Origin: Seison nebaliae
Lineage: Eukaryota > Rotifera > Pararotatoria > Seisonacea > Seisonidae
Assembly: GCA_023231475.1 (NCBI GenBank)
Contig: JALJEE010000027.1
Coordinates: 1-64,000, forward strand
DNA: 64,000 nucleotides
Reading direction: 5' to 3'
Shown here: one piece after another, positions 46,977 to 60,400 of the stretch
Layout: every line of letters starts with the position of its first letter
Numbering within the stretch: the stretch's first letter is position 1
The notes under the pieces: model-generated
Seen by the model: the letters and a program-made list of their open reading frames with translations, nothing else
Told to the model about the DNA's origin: nothing
The model's database searches: none
Made by a program: the position numbers and the translations under genes

Positions 46977-49180
46977 AGAAATTGGATGAGAATGATAAGT
47001 ATTTTATGTCGGATGAATTTTGTTTGAAAACGAATAAATATTTCAATAAATAAATATCTTCTTTGAAAAAGAATGAAAGAAAGAATAAAATAGGATAAAT
47101 TGTTAAAGGAAAGCGGCAAGAAAAAATTGATTATGCTAAAATGAATAAATGAATTGTAACAATGATATTTAATATTATATAAGTTAAAAATTGTTGAAAA
47201 TATTTCGAATTGGAAATACAAATAGATAAATGAGTATGAAGAGAGAGACTAATGGATCTACAGCCACGTAATGGCTAGATAAATTATTCAAATTTATATA
47301 ACAATTCCTTAACGGAAATGACGTGTAAGAAGAAAATTTTCTAACGCTTTTTTCTCTTCAACACATACGTAGCTACGTATATATGTAGTCCGAAGAGATA
47401 TTCTCACTTGTATAATTGGTGTATACAATTTCTGTTAATCCTTCAAAAAAAAATTATGGACAACGACTAAAAAAGGAAAGAAGTGGTCATAAACTATTTT
47501 CTCACACTTCTCCCAACCAACTTTTCTTCTCCTTCTTCACTCAATTCCTATTAGCTACTGTTAGTCTGTTTGGGGGATGTCATAATCTGAGAGTTTTTTT
47601 ACAAAATATTTCATTTGCATTAGGAATTCTCTTTAGGGAAAGCGAGTTGAATATGTGGAAGAAACACTTGTCTTGTGTTGGGTGGACATCGTGGGAATAT
47701 AATGTTAAGAATAAATTATATAAAATTTAGACAAATATTATGGAACATTAATTATCTTTCAATTAGTTTTCAATATGAGAAGTTCTCATGAATCTGTTTG
47801 TATAAGGAGTCGAACATTTTTCTTTTTAGTCAAAGAAAATTTCTTTCGAAATTTTTTCAAAGTTTCCTTTCATTATCACTTCATTGGAGATAAGATACAA
47901 ATTGCTAAGTGGTTTAATTCCATATTAATTAGATGTTTTTGAAGGATGATTAAGAGGAATTTTATCATGAATGAAATTAAGGTCGATAAGAAGATAATTT
48001 CCACATTTTATTTCAGGGAAAGAATTTTAGCATTCTTTTCTATTTGTGCATCCGTTATTGAGATGAAGGGAATAGTTGTCGAAGAATGGAACTAGGAAAC
48101 TTCCACATAATCACGTGTACCGATGTGTAAAAGAGTTGTATTTCCTTCCACTTGACTGTACTGTGTATATGTGGGAAGAGAGGGTGAGGAAGCGATAATT
48201 GTCCATTCTTTTACATAACCTTAATGCAAATGATTTATATATGACAATTATTAATTGAATCTCTCTACCTGATTCTTGGGGTGTATTGTTGGAATAATTA
48301 TTTTTATGCGTCATATCATATATAATTGCAAATATGTGTATAGCGAACTGACTGACTGACTGGCTGGCTACTTCTCTTTCACAAATCGCCAATGGTCACT
48401 GTGAAAAAGAAATTGATTGTGAAAAGTGTGTGAGAAACGAATGGGGAAAACATGTGGAAATGGTGAAAAGTGTGGTCCTTCAGAGTTGGAAGGCTTAAGT
48501 ATTTCCGTAAAATGACATTCGTTCTAGGAAGAGACAATGAGAAGTGTTTCCTCTATCCCTCAGTGTTGAAGGGGGAAATGTGTTTATTATTGGGAATATT
48601 ATTATTATTATTATTATTAGATTGAGAAGAAAACATGCATCTTCCCTGTCCATCTTCCACTATCGAACATGTACATAATATGGATTTCATTTCATAACAA
48701 TGACAATTATTAGAGTAAACGTCTTCATTCGTCTCTTTGGGAGAATAGCTATTCTTTTTTTATTTCTCATTTTAGTTGGGATGTGAAAAATGGAAAGATT
48801 TCTCCTTAGACAAAAAGAGAAGGAAGGAATAATTACGATAAATAAATAATTATAAATAAATTATAATATATTAATATATCATCTCGTTTACATACGTACA
48901 ATGTAATATAAATAGATTCTCTTTTATTTTCCATCCTTTTATTACAGTCCTTTTAGCCAGTGGTCATTCTTCTTCCTTCATATTCTCAACATGTAACATT
49001 CGCTTTTGTTTTTATCCTCTGTCAAATTGTTCCATTTATTCATGATTACTCTTGATTACTTCCCCCTATTTAATACTTTCAATATCTAACCAACTTTTCA
49101 TGATTCTATTTATTCAGATTCTATTCTATTCTTAAAGTATTTTTTGTAGTTGAACCATTCTTTCTAATCGATCGTCAACG
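46977..49180. other. 2.2-kb region without a recognisable gene
   Basis: Upstream of the bZIP gene. Short frames only; one (ATT)n run at 48598-48619. Likely promoter and regulatory DNA of the transcription factor. Confidence 0.5.
48598..48619. repeat. (ATT)n microsatellite
   Basis: About seven uninterrupted ATT units in intergenic DNA. Confidence 0.85.
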
Positions 49181-50478
49181 ATGCAGTCAACTCTAATTAA
49201 AAGTGAATGTCTCCCACAATTGAATGATAATAGCACGAACGATAACAATCATTTATCAATCGATCAAAATGAGAAACGAACTAATCGAAGAAAACCCAAT
49301 GTTACCAGACGATTTCAAGGTGTCAATGACAAGCGAATGGAATTGACCACTCCCGAATTATTAAATACTCAATTCGCCAATGATCAACATGATGTAAATA
49401 TCCACCAGAATGATGACGACGAAGCTGTCGCCGATTTAAATCAAGAGACGATCAATAACAATCATCAATCCACAACCATCATCGAACCGAGAAGAGATAG
49501 TGTTGCCTCCACCTTATCGGATAAAAGTAGTGGATGTATTTCAAATGGAAGTCGATTTAGCGAAGACGATATTTGTGCAGCGAAACAAAATTTAAATCAG
49601 CCATCTCATATGAAAAATGAACATTTAGAAGATCCGGAAATATTATCCAGCATTCTTCACCGATTACTCGGCAACAACAATTCCAGTCTTGCCGACGTAT
49701 TGCAAAATAAAATTATGTTAAAAATTCATGAAAATGAAAGAAATACTCCTTCGCCACCTACCACCTCACCACCAAATACTCATGAAGTAAAAGAAATAAA
49801 GAAAGAATTGGAAACTTATCCCAAATTGGCAGCTATGTTATCAGGCGATTCACCCAAATCTTTACCGAGAAATTACAATTCCACCAATCCACCATCTCGT
49901 GCCTCTCCCCCAAGAGGACGGTCACGAATTGGTAGTGATGATTTGAAAAATCAGACAATTGCTGAATTATTAGGTAATCGACGTCGTTCCCTCATAAGAA
50001 GTGTGGAAAAAGAAGGATTATCGAAAATTAATGTAAATGAAGTTCTCTCTTCTACTGGAACAACCGTGGGAACTGTTCGAAAATCGACGAAAAGAAATGC
50101 TCCTGTCAAATCTCTCACGGCCAATAAACAATTAAGAATGGATCGGTTTGTAAAATTTGAAATTTTAAAAAAAAATAATTTTAAAAAAATAAATTTTTTA
50201 GTTCGTCCGACACTCCATGTGACAGTGGTAGTGGAAGTGGTAGTGGTGGAGAATCATCGAAAAAAACAACTATGGACGGTGTTGATTTAGCATATTTGGA
50301 ACGAAGAAGAAAAAATAATGATGCGGCGAAACGTTCGAGAGATTTACGACGACAAAAAGAAGATGAAATTGCGTTACGCGCTGCGTTTTTAGAACAAGAG
50401 AATTTGGAATTACGAGCAAAAGTTGAATTGTTGAGAAGTGAATTGAACAATCTTCACGTCATTCTATCGATGAGATAA
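49181..50478 (+). CDS. PAR/CES-2/Giant-type bZIP transcription factor
   Basis: Two exons (49181-50145, 50202-50478; 56-bp intron, donor GTTTGT) encode about 413 residues. The C-terminal bZIP has basic region [20 protein letters not shown] followed by a leucine zipper ([20 protein letters not shown]...). KNNxAAKRSRDxRR with [16 protein letters not shown] is the signature of the PAR-bZIP group that includes HLF/TEF/DBP, nematode CES-2 and insect Giant. The rest is polar and disordered, with a putative leucine-rich segment [13 protein letters not shown] and a Gly/Ser linker just before the basic region. These factors bind TTAYGTAA-type sites and act in cell fate, death or rhythms; the exact orthologue is not resolved. 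Confidence 0.9.
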
Positions 50479-53400
50479 CAACCCGATGAAGAAACAGTCA
50501 CTGAATATATTTCACACAACAACAAGAATGTGATTAAATTATCGAATTTGAGTTTATATCAAAAAATTATCTTGTCAACTCTTTCTTTTATTTGTGATTA
50601 AATAAGAATAATTGTCATAAGAATTTTTTTTTGAAAAAAAAGTAAGTTTTATTCGAACTTCAATCACTCAACCTTCAACAAAATTTCTCTTCCGATTGTT
50701 GTCATTTGAAAACTTCCATGTGAGTCTATGAAGAGATAAAAATCTCCCTCAGATCTTTTCACACTTAACTTAATTCGTATCGGAGTCACTTTTTATATCT
50801 TTTATTCCAATCCTTTCTTTCTCATTAATATCTCATATTTTCGTATTCATCCGAACTAACATCTCGAATTCATTCCCGCCAATAGTCAATGTCCGGTCTA
50901 AATTTTCCCTCAGAAATCACATTCTTTTTTTTGTTAAAACCGAAAGATTTTTTTTTTTTTGATTCTTAAAACTCGAAATTTCTCTTTTGACTAATTTCAT
51001 CAATTTCCAACTCTCAAATTATTTTGTCGCATTTTATTGACCGTTATTTAAACAAATAATAATGAACCATTCAATTCTTCTAACTTGTCTCTCTCTCAAC
51101 AGCACGAAAGTAAAAATTGAAAGAAAATATATTTTTTAAAAATTTGAATTGATGCCAAAAAAAAATTGATTTCCTTTTTACATACTGTATAAACTTACTT
51201 ACAAACATTAATGAGGGATATATAAAAAAATTGTGTACAGAGTTATCTGTTCACAGATAAATACGTTTCTTATATAAAACTAAAAAAAAAGTTTATTCGA
51301 ATTGTGGAGAATGATTTGAATGATAGTTATTATTATTTTGAAAAAAAATTTGTGTTTCCTATTGAAACGATCTGTTTTCTCCAAATCACTTTCTCTTATG
51401 TCTTCAAATAAATTCTCTTTTTTTTTCTTCTTGATAGAAACAATTCAAATGAGTTTTCTAAAACGCCGTTGTCTGTCTATTTGTTTTACGTTGAATGTTT
51501 TGCTTATTTATTTTATCTCTCATTATTTTCTAGTTGTTCATTATTTATGTAATTCGTTATAAGTAACGATCTCCTTCTCAATCGAACTAAAAAATTTTAC
51601 GAGAGAAAATATACAGATAAATTTCTTTCTGTTTTCAATTCACCATTCGAGAGAATTTCAAGATAGGACGTTGGAAAAAAATCTTTTTTTTTAATTTTCA
51701 TTTATTCAACATTTATCATTATTAGAAGTTAGAAAAGTTGTGTAAATGAATTTTGTATTTTGAGGAGATAAATCAGAGGAATTATTCATGGGAGAGAATT
51801 GACCATCAAATATTTCTAAAATTTCCTGATCGACTCGGTATCAGTGACGAGTAATAATTAGATGTTAGATGGACAAGTGTTGATGTGAAGTGGGTGAAGG
51901 GAGGAGGAGTGTAGGAGATAAATGCTTGAGATAAGTCAACTTCCAACAGCAGTGAGAGTGAACGTTAAAGTTTTCCGTTAAAAAAGATAAAAAGTAAATT
52001 TTTGTGACAAGACAAAAAATTATTCCCATTATTAGTTCTTCACATCCAATTGATAAGAAGAAAAAAATAATAATGATGAAAGTAATGAGTAATAAAGTTT
52101 CATGGGACGAATGAGAGAGCAATAGAGATGACACGATTCATTCTAATTTGACAATTATTGTTGTTGTTGATATTATCGATGTTGTTTTTATATTAATTCG
52201 AAATGAGATTGAGGATGAAGAGAAAATAGATGCAGACCGTTAAAAATTGCGAAATGAAGTTTTGATGATCTGATGACGACATGAAGTTCGATAATATAAC
52301 GTCTCTGATGAATAGATTGGATGAGAGATAGATGGATTGAATACAGACAAAATGGTTTGATATGTGAATCATGAAATCTCATTTTGATCCGTAAATATGA
52401 TGAAATTTAAAGTTTAATTTTTTAAGTGGTACAATTTATGAAGCGAATCCTAATTCATTTCAACAGTCTCACTCACATTCATTTACGTTCACAGTCATTA
52501 AATGAACTAGTAGATTTGACGAAAGAAATTTTAATAATCATAATAAATGAAAAATAATCATATTCTACTTTTCGATGGACAAAAGCCATTAAAGAGAGCC
52601 CAGTTCATTTGCCTAATCCATTTTCTCATTATATAATCCATATTAGGTTATCCGTTCTTCTTCAATTATTTCTCCTTTTCTTTTCTCCTCCATCTACGAA
52701 AATTTGAAAAAAAATTCATTTTATCATCACATTATCCATATCCATTCTCAATCAATCCACAAGGAATGCGAAGAATTCATGCAAATTCTTTCAGGGAAGT
52801 ATCATGTCCAATCCGATACATCTGTTTTCCTTTCTCATTAGAGACGAGTGTGGAGAAATAACTATAAAAATAGCCGATTGCATGCATGCATTTTTGAAGG
52901 GAGAATATGATAATTATATGGTTTCTCTCGTGCTTCCTCATTGGAATGACTCTTTCTCTCTCTCTCTCTCTCTTTCTTTCTTCCTCATTCAATTATTGTG
53001 TGTGATGGTGGAAATGAATGTTCTCGGAAACGCTATCAAGTAGATTTGAAAGTTGTGGTTAACAAATGTCAAAATGGACAAATTAACGAGCTTTCTTTCT
53101 ATGTCATCTCTCTTTGAAAATTCTTTTTGTTTTCACATTCACGATAATTTTGAAGGGAGAGATGGGACGTTTTCTCTCTTCTCGTCAATGAGACTGCACT
53201 TGTTTTTGGACGATTCTTATTATATGAGCGCACGGTGTATAGATGGTTTTATTCGATCGTATGAAATGATGTGCGCATGTATATATATTTATATATTGAA
53301 ATGGATTGATGTTATCGATTATAAAGGGAGAGAAATAAGAGAGAGGGAACATATTGTGACATTGAATTTCCGATGTGACTACATTTATCCTTTGGTACAT

Positions 53401-53588
53401 TGGATTGACCATTGTCCATCGATAATTAATTTTCTTCCTCTTTCTTTCCAATGTATATTCCACTCATTTACTTCCCTTCTTCATTTGGCACCTTCTAATA
53501 TTCTCCTTTTTTCCATTCCCATTAACATTTCCGTTCTTCAAGAAATCATATTGTGAAGGGAAGAAACCGATTCCTATTTCGATTGTCG
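50479..53588. other. 3.1-kb region without a recognisable gene
   Basis: Between the bZIP and TIS11 genes. It holds AT-rich DNA, one TC microsatellite and several chance frames. The longest (53053-53556, +) is rich in Ile/Phe/Cys/His and looks non-coding. May include upstream non-coding exons of the TIS11 gene. Confidence 0.5.
52953..52973. repeat. (TC)n microsatellite
   Basis: About ten TC/CT units with flanking TTTC repeats; intergenic. Confidence 0.8.
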
Positions 53589-56305
53589 ATGGCAACTTGT
53601 CATGTTTCAGGTGCTTCAATGTCTCTCACGCCCAAAATCAGACGATCGAGACTGTTCATGGAACCGTATCGTAGTTCGCTCACTTGTATAAAACAGGAAC
53701 GATTCAACCGGTATTCATATCCATCCAAAATCCGGTTAGATGATACTTGGAAGAGATACATCAGAAATATTCCTCCCTGGAACAATGAAATGAATAAGGA
53801 GAACATGACACAACTCGATGTTTCTGTTAGTTGTCCAAATTAATTTTAATTATCATCTAAAAAAAATTTATTTAAAATAATTTCAAATATCATTTTAAAA
53901 AAAAGTGAATGGAAATTTAATTAAATTGAAATTAATTATGTTCATAATTAATTTTTTGAAATGTTTCATAAAATTGGAAAATAGTTCTAGAAAAAAAAAA
54001 GAGAGAAAAGTTAATAAAACGAATTTGAGTTAATGTTTCATGATAAAAAGAGGAAACTTTTAAAAGGAATTCAGACACATTTACTTTTCAATTCAAATTT
54101 TTGTTTTAACTTTCCTTTTTCTTTTACCAGGAACATCTAATCAATCGCTGCGAATTTATTTCTCATCATATTCACGTCTTGAAATATTTCGTACAAATCC
54201 ACAAAACCATCGACCGTCATCTTATTCCTCGCGTCGAATTGACTGATTGTCAGAAGTGCACGATCGAAGAGTTTAATAGAGTTTATGCCGATATCAGTTT
54301 GTTGGAGAAGATGTGTCATCGAGCAACAGCGATGAATAGAATAAATGAAATAAGAAATCGTTTACAACGATTAACATTATCGATGCGTGGATTGGAAGAG
54401 CAATATTGTCATACGAGATTGATGGAAGATAAAAAAAATGAATTTCCACAAGAAGAATTGGGAGTCACTTTATTATCGATCGAAACATTAGAGAATCATA
54501 TGGAGAAAGTATTCAAGAGATTATGTCATCTTTTTGAAATGTATGAGCGTGAATACGAGAATAAAATGGCGGATAAATCCGATAATTATGGAAATTATTC
54601 CGATTGTTATTCTGACGGCAAATTTGACGACACTTATACCGGAATGTCATCAATGATGGAGAGTTGTAAGATATCTGGTGATTCGGATAATTTGTTCGAG
54701 AATGATGGATACGGATCATCAGAATGCGATTTATTAAAATCCGATTCAAATTATCTATTAAAATCACAATCTAATTATTTATTGAATGTTTATGATAATG
54801 AAGTGAATGGAAATTGTCTCTATAATGAATATGATCGAACTCCAAAACGTCGTCAATTTATGTCGAATGGAATTCAAAATCATAATTGTAATAACAGTTG
54901 TAATAATCATGAAATGTTTAATAATTGTCTTCATTCTAGTCACCATGCGAATCATATGACTGAATTCAATGGAACTCCATTGAAACATCGACTTAACACG
55001 AAAGAATTCATCGATAATAAATTGACATTTTGTGCCGTTCGAGATAATTATTTAAATAATTCGACCGATTGTCTCGACCATCAAGACGGTCATACTCATT
55101 TGGATGAATCGATTAACGTTTCTTCTCCTTTATCTCAATCCATCACTACCAATCGTCAAATGAGTCCATCGAGAGAATCGAAATTAAAACCGAAAATCTC
55201 ACCAGCTTTATCGGTCAATTCTCAACAAACCGTTCATTCATCATCGTCGAATAATTCGGCATTGAGTAGTGTACAAAAGATTGTGGTTCAAGAGAATGGA
55301 ATTACTCGTCTCACTAATTATACGCCACCACCAAATATCAATATTAATCGATATAAAACGGAATTGTGTCGTCCGTTCGAGGAGAAAGGCGTTTGTCGTT
55401 ACGGAACGAAATGTCAATTCGCTCATGGTAAACATGAATTAAGAGATTTAGATAGACATCCCAAATATAAGACAGAACGATGTAAGACTTATCATACGAA
55501 AGGTTTCTGTCCATACGGACGACGTTGTCATTTTCTTCACGACGATTTGGGATCATCAACAGATTTGTTGTATGATCTCGAATTGACCAGTTCGAGTGAA
55601 AATAATTTATTGAATATGAATACAAATACCAACAACAACAGTAGTTCAACAAGTAACGGCAGTTCTGGAAATGAAGAAATGGAAACGAGCAACAAAATCG
55701 ATGGAAAAAGTGAGGAAAAAAAAACCGTTCTAAAAACCGTTTTAAATTCCTTCATTTCAAATTCACCATCGACCGTCTCGTCGAGACGTAATAGTGTTTC
55801 GACAAATGGTAATAAATGTCAAAAGGAGAAAGACAACATTTCTGATTATCATACGGCTGATTATCTTCTCGAACAATTAGTGGCGATTCGAGACGAGAGT
55901 AAAGTTCGTGAATCGAGTAACGACTCCGTTGAAATGGAACGAGACGATCTTATGGAAGCGAATAATAAAGTCCAAAATCAGATTCGTTCGATTGAAGAGG
56001 AAATTAATTTGTCTTTAAATTTATTGACGGAAGGTGTTAAAGGTGATGTTTGTGAACATGAAAATAATTCAAATAATAACGAGAAAATGGAGAGGGAATT
56101 ATCAGACGATAATGAACATAACAAGGAAAATGAGTTGAGAGTAAAACCGAGTATTCAACTGAATGGCGAATATTTGTCTTCTCCACAAATCAGTCAAACG
56201 ATCAATAAGAAGTGCAAGAATAATGGGACTAATGAAAAGAAAGTTGTAGAGAGTCCACGAACTGAGAATACTTATTCTTCTATTCTTCGACGTTCCTTAA
56301 TCTGA
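53589..56305 (+). CDS. TIS11/tristetraprolin-family CCCH zinc-finger protein
   Basis: Two exons (53589-53825, 54131-56305; 305-bp intron, donor GTTAGT) encode about 803 residues. The tandem zinc finger (about residues 485-555) is canonical: [24 protein letters not shown], then [25 protein letters not shown]. Both fingers are C-x8-C-x5-C-x3-H with the R/KYKTEL lead-ins. The family binds UAUUUAU elements in mRNA 3' ends and recruits CCR4-NOT for decay. Mammalian members have 330-490 residues. Here a 480-residue N-terminal part precedes the fingers, including a helical segment ([18 protein letters not shown]) that I cannot assign, and Asn/Ser-rich stretches. I start at ATG 53589; a GTG 36 bp upstream is not a likely start. 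Confidence 0.92.
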
Positions 56306-57441
56306 TATTCTACCAGCTTCAAATCGAATGAGTGGAAATGATGGAACCACACGTTCTCTTCCTCTTTTCATTAAATTATTTCACTCCAAACTATTTTTCA
56401 TTGCTCTTTTACTATCGATTTCCCGTTCGATTCATCTCACTTTCTTCAAATCTCTTTTTCACTATTTCACACACACACATGCACACATACGCACACAATA
56501 ACTTCACCTTCTCTCCTCTATTGTACACAAAACACAAAATACACACATTCAAGACACACAAACACTAACACAATCTTATACATTTCTACTCAATTCATCA
56601 ATTCAACTGTTTCATTGCATATTTTATCAGGAGAAGGAGGAATGCGAGAATAATATTTATGTTAAGAAAAAGAAAACTTTTTAAAATTAATTCGAAATTT
56701 TTTATCCGATTTATTCCTTTTTTTATATAATTATTTCGCTATTCTCATTTCTTTAATTTGTTGTTTCTTTTCCCATCGCTTTTATTTATCTCACTTATCT
56801 CGAATGGATAACACTCTAATTTATTATTTCAAATTGATGATGTTCATTTCTTATCGATGTGCAAATTGATGTTATATCTATATTAGTATTACGTAATTAT
56901 TTATGATGTGTAGATTTCCCAATTTTCCCATTTATCTTTCAATTTGACAAAAGATTCTTTCTATGTTGTGCCCAAACGAATTTTTCTTCAGAGTATCCAC
57001 ATTTTGAATTCTCAAAATCACTCAGTTCACCATCTTACATCTCTTATTTATGAAAGTATTAATTATTTTGTATTTAACAACATCCATCATCTAAACACAT
57101 TGATGCACAAACTGCCCACACATTCATTAGCACACATAAATTAGAGTTATCTTAATCAACGAAAAAAAAACATATGAAAATATGTGAAATTATTTTTGTT
57201 TCTCCATTTTTTTCTAATCATCATAATTATTATTGTCTTTTGAACAAATCTATTTATTTCTCTATCATGATTGATCTATAAATTCTTCAATTGAGATCCA
57301 TAAATCAGATTTCTATTATATTTATACTAAAATATTATTCAAACAATTTTTATTAAAATAAAAATTTATTTAATTTCTAATAAATTCCTCTAATTTCAAT
57401 GAACAACTTTATTTATTATTATTTAATTCCATTCAATCATT
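56306..57441. other. convergent 3' region of the TIS11 and RIM genes
   Basis: Contains a CA-rich stretch near 56470-56575 and at least four TATTTAT heptamers (56783, 56898, 57045, 57251), the sequence TIS11 proteins bind in RNA. Some would lie in the TIS11 3' UTR if it extends that far. AT-richness alone would give about one. Confidence 0.45.
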
Positions 57442-60400
57442 TTATAACATATTCGCCACTTTTGACGATTTAGCGAATTCGGTTTGAAGATTAATATCGT
57501 TCGCTATCTTGTCATTTTTCTCTTGTTCAATCTCCATCGCTGTCCGTCGTAAATGTTTCTTTGCGTTCTTATTATTCATTCGACCGAATCCCACCGTCGA
57601 ATTCGATGATGATATTCCAACCGTCGTTCCTCCACCAGTAATGGCACTGTTCAGTGCTGAGCCCATAGCACCCGGTGCAGTCGTTGAGAAGTTGGGAACG
57701 GCAACTAATGACGATTGTGTAAAAAGTGGAAACCAAGAAAGTAAAGTCTTTTTTACATTTGAATTTAAATCGACTGCCAAATCATTCATGAGTACTTGTG
57801 CTACACCCATAAAACTGTTTCTATCCAATTTTCCATAATCACCAGTTATGGCAATATGTAGTACTCGATATCTCCAATCAGTATCAACAAAATCATGTCC
57901 ATATCTAAACGAAGGTTCCGTCGTTCTCTCATTGGCAGTAGCCTTCAATTTTTCTGTACAATTCTTCCCATCAAACAAATACAATTTCGCAGTTATAATC
58001 GGCAGTTGTTTAATGCTCGGTTTCAACGCCATATCTTTAGCTCGCACAATTTCACATCTCAATTGTGTGGGCGGGAGACCAGACTCGATAAATTTCAATT
58101 GAATTTTTCCTAAACATGGCGACGCCAACGCTTGACGGCTAATAATTTGACCCGGTCCTAAACCGTCCACAAATTCCGTCACACTTTCATCTTCTCGTAA
58201 CATAGCGTCTTTGAGAATAGACGAAATATCTGAACCTTCACTCGATTGACTTGTCGTTCTGCTAAGTGATCGACTCATCAATTTATCAGGAATTCCAATT
58301 TCTTCCGTTCGATTAAATCCCAAACGTCTTTGGCCCAAATTCGATGCCGATTGACTCTTTTTATTAATTCCTAATATTACCAATGCTTTCGCCACACTTG
58401 TTCGACGTTTGCCTTTCGTATTTGGTGCAGTGCTGGTAGCTGTTGCCGCCGTATCAGAAAGATAACCAGTGACCGCACCGATTTGCGTGTTAGTTGTGGA
58501 AGTGATTGGTCGAATCATATTATCGGGACCATCTAAACCGGCCGCATTTTTCCCTTTATGTTTATTTCGACTTTTGGGATCAGGTACGATCTGTCCGAAA
58601 GGATCAGCTTCGATCATCGCATTTTTGTCCATTGATTTTTGTGCTCCTAATTTCTTCGATTTCGCCAACGATTCACTTTGACTGTGTATCATTTGTAGTT
58701 TTTTCTGCGCTTGAATTTGTTGTTGCACTTTCAATTCTCGATGTGCTCTCAATTTCTTTTGTCTCAACGGATCGTGTCCTCCGAGAATTCCGGCTTTAAT
58801 TAATCCCGCATCACCTTCACCAGGAACAGCTGCTGGAATATTAATATTCTCTACTAATTCCTGATTCTCCATTATCTGTTTCTCATTCAAAGCCAAAGAA
58901 ATGACATTGGACTTTTGAGATGAACGTCTGGTAGCATTCAACATTTGATCTTTTCGTTTTCCTCCCAAATGATTTGGTGTCATTCGATGTCTCATCATAT
59001 TACCACCCATTCCCTTCACATTCGCTTGTTGTTTTTGTTGTTGTTCTCTCAATCGAACTTTATTTCGATGTTTCTCTTTAAACACTTTAATATCTTCGAT
59101 CAATTTGGAGGAAGTGACATTTGTTGAATCGCCCCAAACATTATTATCTTTATCGAATATCGCTGAATGAGTATTAGAACGAGATAATGATGTTTGATGT
59201 TTCAATGTCAATTCATTATTCAATAATAAATCCTCAATACAGAAATCATCAGAAGTATGCAATTCATATGGATGTGTCTTGATAACATGCGGATGTGCCT
59301 TCGAACGACCGGTATATGGATTTAATGTCTTAAATCCTAACGGAGCTTTCGGAAGTATCACATTCGATTTATTCTTGATTGATGGTGGTTGATATTTACA
59401 AATTTTATCATATGTTTCCATCATCTCCTTCCTACTTCGTCGACGACTTAATGTCGGTTTAGCAATATGTCCTCCCGTCTGAACATTCATTGTCGTTGCT
59501 ACTACAACGGCAGGTGACGGTGCAGACATTTGTTGAAATGAGTTGACAATGTTTTGTGGGAGATTCGTAGTCGTTGTCATCATCATCATCGTCATTGGAA
59601 CATTATTCATTTTCTGATTATTCGTTAATTGATATTGATTTGTTTGAATATTTTCATTCATCGACATATTTGCTGGAAATATTTCCGGATAATTATTCAT
59701 ATTACTTATTTTCATTGTAGTTGTTGTTGTTATCATTGTTGTCGTATTTAAATTAGGTGTTGGAACGAATTTATTTATCATTGATGATGGTGGGACGATT
59801 GTGCTATTTGTCATTTGCATCGATATCATATTTTGTTGCGATACATTTCCGTATTGTTGTTCATTTGGTTTCTGTCCTATTAGTTGTGGTGGCTGAATTG
59901 GATTAGTTAATATATTGCCAATATTTGGTTGTTGATTCGTTTGTAGAATGGGCAAAGTCGATTTACTACTAGTCGATTTGGACGTATCGACACTTCCTTC
60001 CAATAAAGTATCTTCGGAATTTCGAGGAGTTAATTCATTAAATTTTATTGGTCGGAAATATGCGGCTGTTGTAGTGGAAGTCATTTTCTCAGTGATAATC
60101 GGAATCGGTTTCTTATTCGAATATGTTTCACTCATAAATTGATTGAATTCTTTTCTTTGCATCGCTATCGATGTTGATGTGACGTCGTTATTTGATTTCT
60201 TCTCCAAACCAATCGAAATATTTGAAAGAATTGTTGTTGGTGTTGTTGTTGTTGTTGTTGGGGATGTGAAGAATTCAGAAGAAACGACATTTGATGAACA
60301 TGTTTGCACATGCGGATATGGAGACAGTAATCGTGGAGCTTTAGTTACATTAACTGATTTTGATGTGACATTTCCAATGATGGTCGACGGTAGAGAAGTA

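Noticed and set aside
47416-47730. 104-codon plus frame
   Set aside because: No domain, atypical composition, no supporting splice or promoter signals.
53053-53556. 167-codon plus frame upstream of the TIS11 gene
   Set aside because: Composition (Ile/Phe/His/Cys-rich, IYIYIL runs) and lack of any domain fit non-coding AT-rich DNA.
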